DNA of 64,000 nt from Dipteris shenzhenensis (taxonomy: Eukaryota > Polypodiophyta > Polypodiopsida > Gleicheniales): the NCBI GenBank assembly GCA_047967505.1, contig CM106540.1; one strand, 5' to 3'. The translations under genes were made by a program, and so were the position numbers. The notes below the pieces were generated by a model. The model was not told the DNA's origin. It was given only the letters and a program-made list of their open reading frames with translations, and did no database searches. This document shows, one piece after another, positions 11,330 to 22,300 of this stretch; within the stretch, counting starts at the first letter, position 1; each line of letters starts with the position of its first letter.

Positions 11330-13129
11330 TTACCCTTGATTGGCTGATGTGGCTCTTTGTATTGCCAATTGTGCCTGATTGGATGAATTGGGGGATGCAA
11401 GCAATGGTAGATGCAGCCTTTGTTGATACATGGGTTGAGGAATCACCCTAGGATAATGACATTGGGATGTATCATGATTTCCCCAGCAAACACAATGGGC
11501 ACAATAGAGTGTTGGCCTAGCTCTAAGATGAGGGCATTCCTTAGTGGGATGAATTCCATTACATACCCCACACCATATGTTATCTCTTTGTGGAAATAGA
11601 TGGGGGTTGCCTAGAGCATCTTTTGGTGCTTCTATTTTCCATTGTTGGCTCAACTTGTTCATTAATAGATATGTGGCCAACTCTTCCATGTTTAGAACCT
11701 TGGGCGTCATGCTTGCATCCCTAGCTACTTCTAAGGTTGAAGCCTTTATTGTCTGAGGAACTTTAAGATTTATCCTTTTGGGGCTTCTCCCTCATGTTAT
11801 CCCCCAAGCATATCGCTATCTTGCTGCATAGCTCAAACGATGTGGGATTCATAGCAAAGCGATGATCATGTAGTTTAGCATCTTGTAGCCCTATAAGGAA
11901 GCATGGTAGAAGTTGTACATCACCCATCCTCTCATGGGGTTCACATTGTGAGTTTAGATGTTTAATCCTAGTGATATATTCTCTTAAGAATTCACTCTCC
12001 TTCTACTTCACCTCATAAAGCTAGTTAATTGGGCTCCACTTAGGACCACTGGGGGCGAACCCCGAACCCCACAATGAAAGATTTATGCTATGTGTCCCAA
12101 TTTATTTTCTCCTTAGGGTTTAAGGCTCTAAACCATTGTCCAGCCTTGCCATCAAGACTCAAGCTAAAAGCATTGATCTTGTGTAGATCCCCAATATCAC
12201 CAAAGGTCTCACAGATTTGTTCAAATCTCTTAACATGGGAGACTAGGTCTCCTTCTCCTACAAACTTGGTGATTAGCTTGGAGATTATGACAGTCTTGCT
12301 CCTTGAGGGGTTGGTATCCCTTTTTGGAAACATTGGTGGTGGAGCGACAGCCCCCCTTCCTAGTGCTTGGACTAGGATTCTCATAGATTCGTCCGTAAGG
12401 ACTGTTTGCAATACAAGAGGAATGGTGGGCCCTATCCCATACATTGGTGGTACTGATGAAGGGTTCCATGGACTTGATGGCACGAGGTTTGGGATGGGAG
12501 GATCCATGCCCACTAGTAGGCATTTGCATTGTGACATGGGTTGAATTGGGCCGAACAAGTTGGACTGGAGGTCCTCTAGGGACTGGTATGCTCCCTATAG
12601 GCATAGGCCTATAAGGGACACTTGTTGGGTAGGGAATATCTCCCATGTTTTTCTATCAAGGAGGCATCATAGGGGCTTCCGAGGTGAAGGGTCTTAATTG
12701 TGAGCCTTGAAGGTTACTCCTCTGCCCCCTTTGCTCTAGATTTTGGGACCCTTGTGAGAATCTGGGTCCAAATCCATCCCCATAGGATTGTCTATCATCA
12801 AACAATTGGTAAGATGGGGGTTGATTGCCATTAGGTATCCTGGGACCTGGTTCCTTGAGTATTTCTTCTAACATCGGTGGTTGGGCTAGCACTTGAGGCT
12901 TTGACATTGCCCTAGTATGTCTAGCAAATGGGTTTAGACACTCTACTGGGTCTGTCAATCCAAACCTTCCAATGATATTGGAAAAAGTTTCCCTTAATGT
13001 ACCTGCTACTATAGATGGGGTAGGAGAGTGGATATCAATGGGGATGGAGTTCAGAGCCACTAAGGCTCTAATATTAGAGGGTTCACCCATGTCTCTATCC
13101 TCTTGACTCATGGACTCTTCCGAGTTCAT
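11330..13129 (-). pseudogene. Ty3/gypsy-type gag remnant
   Basis: Minus-strand frames, broken by shifts and stops, start with an acidic and proline-rich N-terminus at 13129. They continue into a retrotransposon gag core with HVKRFEQICETFGDIGDLHK and GKAGQWFRAL (about 12240-12130). They end in two closely spaced Cys/His fingers, CGVCNGIHPTKEC (about 11575-11535) and CAHCVCWGNHDTSQC (about 11500-11455). The gag core and finger pattern are those of plant Ty3/gypsy elements. No protease or pol follows on the left, so the element is truncated there. Assignment to gypsy rests on the gag family and is fairly secure, but the subfamily is not. Confidence 0.7.
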
Positions 13130-13551
13130 CTAGTGGTAGTTCTTGCAGGGAGTGAGAACCAAATTTTGAGCTTGCTAACTCTAAGGATGCCCATTGCCCA
13201 CCTAGGTATGGAAGTTGACAATATGCTATTTGAGGCACTATCTTCTAGCTCAAGGTGAGCTTGTAGGACTCTTCTTGATCTCAAGATCATGTGTTCATTG
13301 GGATAGTTGAGGCCCCAATTCTAGGTTGAATCCACCTCGATGTGAGGTCAAGGCGTGGCAATCCCTTGTGGCTTTTAGGGTCCAAGGACAGCATCCCGAC
13401 GAGGTGCAGGGATAGCACCCTAGTCATTTTTTTGCAAAATGGGGTTTATTTTAATGCAATTTGCATGCGAATTTCATCATTTCTTGATGCTTGAGATCCC
13501 AATTTTCATGTGCTTTTTCTTGATTTTTGTGTTCCTAGAGCTATCCCTACA

Positions 13552-13790
13552 ACCATGGGGATAGGGCTATGGTGATGACCCATGGGGATAGGGCTATGGC
13601 GATGACCCGTGGGGATAGGGCTATGGCAACGACCTATGGGGATAGGGCTATGGTGATGACCCGTGGGGATAGCAAGTCGACGGGATAGAGTTAAGGCAAC
13701 AACTGGCAGGATAGAGCTAAAGCAATGAGTCAATTCTTGTTTGACCAGTGGGATAGAGCTATGGTGATGACCCATGGAACTAGAGCTAAG
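13552..13790. repeat. 27-bp minisatellite (coding-like period of nine residues)
   Basis: The unit reads catggggatagggctatgg followed by tgatgacc. Starts at 13554, 13581 and 13608 give a 27-bp period. Copies become degenerate to the right, and scattered words such as ggggatag plus gctaaggc continue to about 14010. On the minus strand it gives a repeating GHHHSPIPM peptide. It lies upstream of the gypsy gag relic and may be part of that element's leader or LTR, which is inference. Confidence 0.8.
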
Positions 13791-14009
13791 GCAACGACTA
13801 GCAGGATAGCCTTATGGCACCAAGTCAATGCATGTTTGAGTGTGGGGATAGTTGACCGGTAGTAATTAATTAGGGGGGCAGGTTAGGTGTATTGACATGT
13901 GTCAGGAAGTGGGGATAGGGCTAAGTCAATGGGTTAACACAAGTTTGACCATCGGTAGAATAGCGCTAAGGCGACAACCATGGGGATAGCACTAAGGCAA
14001 CGACCCATG

Positions 14010-15030
14010 GGGATAGGAACACACAGTGCCACCGATTGGTTTTTGATGATTCTTGACCATTTTGGAGTTTTTGTTCAAGTTTTTTTGTGATGGGGGGATG
14101 CCAAACTAACTAATCTACCTACCCAATGCAAAAAACAAGAAAGAAAAACAACATTTGAATGCAAAATGAGAGATTTCTTGAAGAGGTGACTGTCAACACT
14201 CAAAACCACTTTGATTTTCTGCTTGATTCCTCATTCTTGGTTGTTTTTTATGAGTTTTGACATCATACACTCCTTAGCAGTCTTCCCAACTATCTTTGTA
14301 CCAACTCAAAACGCTAAAAAACATAAAAAGCAAGCTTCAAATGATCCAAAATTCTTTCAAAACAAAAAATAACAGCTTCTTCTATTTTCCGTCCAAACAC
14401 ACGAGTTCTTCACTCCTACAACTCCACTTTCAAAGCTCCAAGTTAAGCTTGAAACAATGAGCAATGGGTAGATGATGAGAGAAGGAAAGTGCAATGCAAA
14501 AGCATACCTTGAACTCCCTGACAGCGGTACCAAAGATGTGTAGTCTCCACGGTGACTCACATGGGTATCTTGAAGGAATGCGGATGGAACCTCCACTCCA
14601 AGCTACTCCTTATGAGAGAAATGCAAAGCACGGGCCACTCAAGCGGCTCTCAGATTGTTGCAATGTGTTTCCATGAGAGAAAGAGGGAAGGGGAGAAGGG
14701 AGAAGAGAGGGGAGAAGGGAGGGAGAAGGAAAAGGGAAGACGAGAGTGAAGGGGGATGGAGTGGCAAACACAAAGGCATTACAAGGGTAACAAGAGAACA
14801 CCCAAAGACACTCTTGAAAGAGAAGAGGGAGCTTGTATTCCAAACTTGTGCATACAACAATGAAGACCAAAGTCAACGATTTGACCTTTTACACATGTCA
14901 CCTTTTGAAGGGAGGGCCAACCCTAATCTCTTTATACCACTCTCTCTTCTCATTCTTTTACCATCCTCTTGGGACCATCTAGCTCCAAAGACACAATCTT
15001 GGCTCTACGAATTTGACATTGTCCATCAAA
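14010..15030. other. Gene-free stretch with a GA-rich patch
   Basis: No domain is recognisable. A purine-rich patch at 14680-14760 produces arginine/glutamate-rich frames on one strand and serine/proline-rich frames on the other. It may be untranslated or LTR sequence of neighbouring dead elements. Confidence 0.4.
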
Positions 15031-15039
15031 TCACATCAC

Positions 15040-15560
15040 TAGCCAACGGTGGCATATTTTTAACCAATCACTTAACAATTTGGAAGAGCTGTGTTACTTT
15101 CTAGGCATTGAGCTAAATAGATCCCCAAGTGATATATGGCTATTGCAAAGGCAGTATGGATTGGACATGTTGTCCAAGTATGGGGCATGAAAGGTTATAA
15201 GCTATTTCTATTCCATTGGAGCAGAATCTAAATCTCTACTACAAAGACAAGTGAGCTCCTTGAGGACACTATGTACAAGCGCATAGTAGGCAGATTGATT
15301 TACATGCCTATAATTAGATCAAACTTGAGCTATTTTGTGGGTTTGGTAAGGAAATTTATGTAGCCACCAAGGCAACCACATTTGGATGTAGCTAGACACA
15401 TGTTGAGGTATGCAAAGTCCTCGTTGCATTATAGACTTTTCTATGAGGATGGGAAGAGAGATTTAACTACATGGGTATGTGGACGCTAATTGGGCTACTA
15501 GTATCTCTTATATGATCTCTACTAGCAGCTTTGTGTTTTCTCGGGGAGAAAAGAGGGAAA
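15040..15560 (+). pseudogene. Ty1/copia RT-RNase H remnant
   Basis: The plus-strand translation gives LCYFLGIELNRSPSDIWLLQ followed by RQYGLDMLSKYG, then an RIVGRLIYMP-like stretch and an HLDVARHMLRYAKSSLHY-like stretch across several frames. This is the C-terminal RT and connection to RNase H of copia elements. At least three frameshifts are needed to read it. The neighbours are unrelated relics, so this is a fragment only. A GA-rich stretch follows at 15550-15760. Confidence 0.72.
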
Positions 15561-15839
15561 AAGAGGGAGAGATGTGGGAGGATGTGAGAGGATGAGACCA
15601 AAAAAGAGAGAAGAATAGGACGAAGGAAAGATGGAAGGAAGGGGGAATGGGGCTGAATATATCAAAAAAGAAAGAGTGGATGGGGATATAGGGAAAAAGA
15701 GAGGGGATGGGGGATGAGATGGGATGTATGAATTTTGATGGAAGGGGATGGAAAGGTGGCAAACATTGAAATGTCAAAAGACGCTAAACCCATCTCATTT
15801 GCTAATGCAAATAAATAGTATATAAGGTAACCTCATCTA

Positions 15840-16490
15840 AATAGAAAATAAAAGTGGTTTCTTACTTGAAAAAAAGGGACATTAGGGAGATTTGGAAAGC
15901 CGTTGCTCATGTTCAACTGGACAGAGGCCTACCAAACCTCCTATGAGATGCTCAAACTCGTCCTCACCTCTGCCCTGATCTTGTGATCACTAGACTAGAA
16001 TTAAATATTCCATGTGCATATAGATCCCTCTAAGTTTGCAATAGGTGTGTGTTGGCACAGCCAAGCAAGTATAATTTGGACTGTCCAATATATTTTGCAA
16101 GTCGCTAGCTTAATGATGTAGATGAAATATACAACAATGGAGAGGCAAGGCCTTGCATTGGTCTATGCCATGAAGAAGTTTCATCGCTACTTGTTAGCAA
16201 ACAAATTTTTGTTCTTCATGGACCACCAAGCACTCCTCAACCTAGTAAATAAATTATGCATGGTGGGATGCATCACATGGTGAATGCTTATCCTTTTGAA
16301 GTTTGATTTCACCACAGTGGTGGTTTGCAAAGTGACATACCCATTTCATGGCAGATCATATTCCAAATGGAGAGCCCGCAATTGTGGAGGATTATGATTT
16401 CTTGAATGCCCCATTATTCCTAGTGGATTTGATACCAGAATGTGCTCAAGAGCTTGGTCATTTCTTGGCCAAATGGTTTCCACAGGATAA
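15840..16490 (+). pseudogene. Ty3/gypsy RT-RNase H remnant
   Basis: Plus-strand frames contain EMLKLVLTSALI, FHVHIDPSKFAIGV, then PIYFASRLLND and GLALVYAMKKFHRYLLANKF with FFMDHQALLNLVNK (about 16150-16260). This is the end of the gypsy reverse transcriptase and its RNase H, with the DHQAL block clear. A MADHIPNGEPAI stretch at 16348 corresponds to the MADHLSRL-type linker before the integrase. Stops and shifts break the frame and no integrase follows. Confidence 0.78.
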
Positions 16491-17209
16491 GGTCCTTAAC
16501 AACGACAGGGCCCAAAACTCGTCAAGGACATGGCACCCTAAGAGTCAAAGATCCCCCTGTCCTCCAAGTTGAGCAAAGTAACCGCCCTAGGCCAACCCAC
16601 CTAGCAAGGTCCAAGCCCCAACATCCACCTCCACCACAGCCATCACCCCAAGTGGAAAAGCCAGTACCACAATGCTCACTGGCTGAGGCACCTACGGGAA
16701 ACACAAGAGCACCATGAATAGCTATACCCACCACATCAATGGTCCTAACCCCTGCCTCTCGAAGTTAAGAGAAAGGACACCGCTGGCTCCCTAGAACTGC
16801 TCCCCAAGCTAATGTTCTCCATCCTCAAATGTCAGCACGCAGCTTCCCTATCACCCTTACTTCCTATGCCAAGCCCAATGCAAGCTCCTAAGCATAAGAA
16901 GCCCCGTAAGAGGAGACATGCAACAAACCCCAAAAAGAAATGGAGTTACCCGAGATGGGATCCCTAAGCGGCTGCTAGAAGGTCAGGTCCACTACGAATG
17001 CAATGAGTATATTTGGGTACCTAGTGTTGGATATGGGCTAATCCCCTTGGGTTTCCCCTTGTGTGGTTGGTGGCTAATGGAAAAAATATGGTACATGGGC
17101 TCATGGAGGCGCTTGATGACATGTCTACTATAAGTCCCCCTAATTCCATAAGCAATGTGGGAAGTCTATAAGGCTTTCATATAATAAGGTGGTTGAACCC
17201 CTCTCTCTC

Positions 17210-17650
17210 ATTCCTCCCAGGACCTTTGAGGCTATCGTGTGCCTATGGGGTGGGGAGTGGGACCCTTGCATGCCACTCAACCGATGTCCTTCTTTATATG
17301 ACTAGGGCATCACCCACCACTTCTAATTCAGCATTGATGCCATAAGGGCTATTTTTGGAATCCCAATGATAATAGAGCCGTTCGAGCAAAAGCTAACCCT
17401 ATTTGTGGACTGGGACACTTGTTGCCACAAGGGAGGCATGCCCTTTGATGACATCAAGCATCATGCATATGTGAAGCTAGCTCCAGTACTCTAGTTCCTC
17501 ACAAATGTGGAGGTGTCAGACCACCACAATGTGGTCATGGCCAACCTGTTGCTCCGCCTCTTTGAACTAGTTCAATTTTGCACCAATTGGGTGGATTACT
17601 TCTACGAGGAGATGGACCTCTAGTGTCACAAGCCATAGCAAAATATTGGG
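17210..17650 (+). pseudogene. Decayed reading frame of unknown function, left part
   Basis: A frame with several stops gives a protein-like stretch including IDAIRAIFGIP, FVDWDTCCHKGGMPFDDIKH and VMANLLLRLFELVQ. I do not recognise the family. It ends at the target-site duplication of the copia insertion and resumes in the same frame at 23668. It is probably an old mobile-element frame, but no diagnostic motif supports that. Confidence 0.4.
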
Positions 17651-17655
17651 AACCT
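17651..17655 (+). other. Target-site duplication AACCT, left copy
   Basis: AACCT directly precedes the left LTR and recurs directly after the right LTR at 23663-23667. This is the 5-bp duplication expected of copia integration. Confidence 0.9.
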
Positions 17656-17894
17656 TGTTGGGGTAAAGGCACTGGCCACCCTATGTAAATAGTACTTCAT
17701 GTTGTACTTTAATGTAGGACACTTAAGTACACTATGTACACATTTGTACTTAGATGTACTTAAGGGTTACTACCTTATCCATAATAGATATATATGTGTG
17801 TACTTGGGGAGGTACCACTCACTCATTGTGATTATCCCCACTATTGTGAGTGCAGTGAGTCTCTCTACTCCCTACTCACTCCGATTCTCCGTTA
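17656..17894 (+). repeat. 5' LTR of the intact copia element
   Basis: 239 bp, starting TGTTGGGG and ending TCTCCGTTA. It contains a nested inverted motif (acttaagtac and gtacttaag), a GAGTGCAGTGAG stretch, and an AT-rich gatatatatgtgtg that could serve as a TATA element (about 17785-17800). It ends two bases before the primer-binding site. Confidence 0.95.
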
Positions 17895-17896
17895 AC

Positions 17897-17909
17897 TGGT
17901 ATCAGAGCC
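17897..17909 (+). other. Primer-binding site (initiator tRNA-Met)
   Basis: TGGTATCAGAGCC is complementary to the 3' end of plant initiator tRNA-Met. It lies two bases after the LTR end, where minus-strand cDNA synthesis would start. Confidence 0.95.
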
Positions 17910-19308
17910 ATACCCTGCAGGAGACTTCCTGCTTCTCCCTTCTCTCTTCCCGCGAGCTGCTACTGCTAGTTCGTGTGCTGGGGGAGTTCATTGCTGAGCT
18001 GAGAGAGCTGGAAGCCTACCCTGTGCAGGTCGTTTTTCACCTGAGCACCTCTACGGAGCTGCTCCGAGCTGCTCCAGGTCATTCCGGGTCTACCCAGAGC
18101 TGCTCCAGGCCATTCTGGAGCTCCCCATAGCAAAAACGAGCTGCTGTTTGCTGCCCAAGCTGCTCCTGGAGCTCCCCTGTAGCAAAACGACCTGCTGTAG
18201 CAGCACCCCGACCTCTTTCTGGAGCTCCCCTGCTACCGCTTGTACTAGAGCTGCTGCTGTAGCAAGTGCTGGAGCAGTCCTACCTTCTCCAGGAGCACCC
18301 CAGCCTGCTGCTTGTGCTGCCCGAGTCACTACTGCTGATCTACTGATGCTGAGGATTGTTCATGCGAGCATCTTCTCTTGATTGTGGCCCTGCTCGTAAG
18401 CTACAGGTATCATACACAACAGTGTGAAGCCCACTGGCATAACCGTGGCTCATTTGGCATTTGAGCCAGGTACTCTGTATTACTTGCATTGTCATCTTTC
18501 ATTCCTGCCATTTTCTTTTCCTTGTACCTTGTATTGTGAATATACACATACAGGTGCAGGTGTTCTACTTGTGGCAGGGCCTTTTACTCGCACTGAGGCT
18601 TATCTTATGCCGCAAACAGTGTCGAGACAGGTCTTATCACTTGGCCAGTGATTGTATGTCAGTGTTGGCACTGAGTATATGCATTGGGCAGATCTGTGCT
18701 TGATACTTACAGTGTATGCTATGTTGGATGCAACCCAAATGGATATGTATTCAAATGCCTTGTGAGCAACAGTTGTTGATGACACTTACCGTGTTAATGC
18801 ATGGGATATGCAGCCATTTTATGTGCTTATGATGCTATGATTCAGAGGGCTTTTGAGCCACTTCAACTCTAGACTGTATATTCAGCTGGGGGGGAAGTTA
18901 CTGGTGTATTTGGAGGTCATTTGAAGGTCTAAAATCAGGGATTTCATCCAAAAATCAGAAAATTACTGTTTTTTGACAGTCCGGGACTGTCAAACAGCCT
19001 GTTTTGACCTATTTTGACCATCAGAAAGCAAAATATTGCAGCTGTAAAATATTATATCAGTTCTGAAATTTTTCTAGAGTGATTATACGCAGTTGTATTG
19101 CATTTTCGCCACTGAAAACAGTAAAATCAGCTTGCTGTCCTGTTTCTGCAGCAAGTGGGAGAACAATATTCAGTTGGTTTTGTGCCACTGAAACAGTACA
19201 AAGTTCACTTTTGATCGTACTTCCGCTGCGGGAGAATTTTGTTGGAGTGACTAGTGCTCGCAGGGAGTCAGGCAGTTCCATCAAGGAACAAACTCTTATC
19301 ACTTTACC
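17910..19308 (+). other. Long leader of the intact copia element with GCTGCTCC-rich block
   Basis: About 1.4 kb separates the primer-binding site from the gag start. At about 17990-18320 it is GC-rich and full of gctgctcc, ggagctcc and gtagcaaaacg words, many of them mutually complementary, so strong RNA structure is expected. The remainder is ordinary sequence with short frames. A role in packaging or translation is inference. Confidence 0.6.
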
Positions 19309-22300
19309 ATGAGTTCCAGCAGCGACGTGTCGTCCTTGTTCCAAATAAAGAAGCTCGAAGGAGCTAAAAATTACGACATATGGAGGACACAGTGCTACAA
19401 TGTGTTGATGCAGAAGGACCAGTACAAACCTATAAAGGAGAAGGGTGTTAAGCCCTCCAACATTACTGATGAGCAGTGGGAGAAGATGGACGGCTTGGCC
19501 AGGTCGACCATTATGCTTACAGTTGTTGATTCACTGGTTGTAGGCATCAGGGATGAACCTACTGCGTGGGAGATGTGGCAACGTCTTGAGGATACTTATG
19601 CCAAGAAAAGTGCCACGGGAAAAGCTTACTGGCTAAAAAAGCTTGTTGGTCTTCAAATGAAGGAGGGGACAGCTATGTCCACTCATATTATTGAGTTTAA
19701 CAGCATATTCAGCCAGGTGATCAACCAGGGGTTGAAGCTCGATGATGAGCTGAAAGCTACACTCATCCTATGTTCTCTACCTGAGTCATGGGACACATTC
19801 AGGACTTCTACCAGCAACTCAAAAACCATTCTGGTATTTGCAGATGTGGAGAGTGCTCTTCTACAGGAAGAGATGAACAGAAAGAACAATGCTATTGGGA
19901 AGTCAAATGCTTTGAATGCACGCAGCAGGTCCAAAACACGTGGAAAAGACAAAGAAAGAGACAGGAGCAAGTCCCGCTCTAAGAGTGATCTTGTATGCAA
20001 CTATTGTGGCAAGAAGGGACATATTGAGAAAAAGTGTTTTCAAAAGAAGAATGACCAGAGAGCCAAAGAAGGCAAGGCTCAAGGCAAGTCTAAGGGCAAA
20101 GAAAAAGAGGAGCTGAATGTTACTTATGTTAGTGACAGTGACAGTGGACATGAGATATGTTTCACCTCTTCACTGGAGGCTCATACACTTCATGCTGGTG
20201 ATGGATCAGATATGTTTTCCTGGATTATAGATTCAGGTGCTTCCTTTCATGTGACATCCTACAGAGATCTGTTTGTCAGATATGCAGGAGGGCAGAAGGG
20301 AGTTGTCTTTCTTGGTGATAACCATGCATGTTCTATCATTGGTATAGGTGATGTCAGGCTTGTTCTTGAAAATGGCCAGCAGTTAATGCTTAAAGGGGTC
20401 AGGCATGTTCCTGAGGTGAAGAAGAACTTGATTTCCACAGGGTTGTTGGATGATGATGGTTATCTTACCACCTTTGGTAATCAGAAATGGAAAATCAGCA
20501 AAGGGGCAATGGCTATTGCCAGGGGTCCTAAGGTTGATACTTTGTACTCACTTCATGCTGGACATTGTCCGCATTCTGATGTAAATGCCACCGAGCTGCC
20601 AAAGATTTCATTGTGGCATAGCCGGCTTGGCCATATGAGTATTAAGGGAATGGAGCAATTGGCTCATTTTGGTTACTTGCCGAGTCTAAAATATTCAGAT
20701 TTGCAGAAATGTGAATTTTGTCTCTACGGTCGTCAAGTACAAATACCTCATAAGAGAAGGTCAAATCAGAAATTACAGCTCTTGGAGCTAGTACATACAG
20801 ATGTGTGTGAGATGCCTACACTCTCTTTAGGAGGTTCAAAGTACATATTGTCATTCATAGATGACGCCACCCGCAAAGTGTGGGTTTACACTCTCAGAAA
20901 GAAGAGTGATACGTTCAAGGCTTTCACTAAGTTTGTTGCACTGGTTGAAAATGAGACAGGCAAAAAACTGAAAGCCTTACGATCTGACAATGGTGGAGAG
21001 TACTTGTCCAAAGAATTTCAAGAATTCTGTGAGGCAAAGGGTATCCAAAGGGTGTTGTCTGCACCATATGATCCTCCACAGAATGGTACAGCTGAAAAAA
21101 TGTTCAGGACCATTCAAGAGAAAGTCAGATCCATGTTGTCACATGCTGCATTGCCCCACACATTTTGGGCTGAAGCTGTAAAGACAGCTGTGCACCTTAT
21201 TAACAGGTCACCAAACAAGAGACTATGTGGTGGTGTGCCTGAACAAGCATGGACGGGCAAGCCTCCGTCTTACAAACATCTACGGGTCTTTGGTTGTGTT
21301 GTGTATGTGCATGTACGCAAAGAGGACAGAACTAAATTGGATCCAAAGTCTCTAAAATGCATTTTCCTAGGATATGGTGACAAAGGTGAGATGGGCTACA
21401 GATTATGGGATCCCACAAACAGAAAACTTATACGCAGCAATGATGTCGTGTTTGATGAAACCATCATGTTCAAGGAGCCTGTTGTACAGCAGGAACCTTC
21501 AAAAGTAACTATTGATGATGACAGGCATCATGGGCAACACAGGAGGGCTGTAAATCAGCCATTACAGCAGCATAATCAGCCACTAAATGATGCTGCAGTA
21601 GGTCCAAATGGACAGCCAGACATGGCACATGATATCCAAATGGATGTACCACAGTTAGATGATCTTCCTGACATGCAAATGCAGCCAGAACAGGGTAATG
21701 AACAGGCTGGACAGCCACCTCATGATGATGATGGACATCAAGTTAGAAGGTCAACTAGACCATCACGGCAACCAGACAGATTCATTCCCGGCTTTGATTA
21801 TTTGATGCTCACTGATTGTGGAGAGCCTTCATGCTACAGAGAGGCTAAGCAGAGGGCAGACAAGGTTCAATGGGATCTTGCTATGAAGTCTGAAATGGAC
21901 AGTCTTCACAAAAATGGCACTTGGGAATTGGTACCCTTGCCTACAGATAAGAAGGTACTTCCATGCAAATGGGTTTATCGACTTAAAGTCACACCTGGTG
22001 AAAAGCCAAGGCATAAAGCCAGACTGGTTGCCAAAGGGTTCAAGCAGGAATATGGTGTTGACTTTGAGGAGATATTCTCTCCCGTTGTCAAGATGACAAC
22101 ACTCAGAACTGTATTAGCATTGGTTGCACATGCAGATATGGATTTGGTCCAAATGGATGTCAAAACAGCATTTCTTCATGGTGATTTACATGAGGAAATT
22201 TTTATGCAGCAGCCAGAGGGTTTTACAGTGAAGGGCAAAGAGAAGCTTGTATGCAGACTGAAGAAAAGTCTTTATGGTCTAAAGCAGGCACCTAGGGAAT

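Noticed and set aside
12074-12544. 156-codon plus-strand frame
   Set aside because: Opposite strand of the gypsy gag remnant, with no domain of its own.
14610-14876. Overlapping frames on both strands around the GA-rich patch
   Set aside because: Arg/Glu and Ser/Pro strings caused by purine bias.
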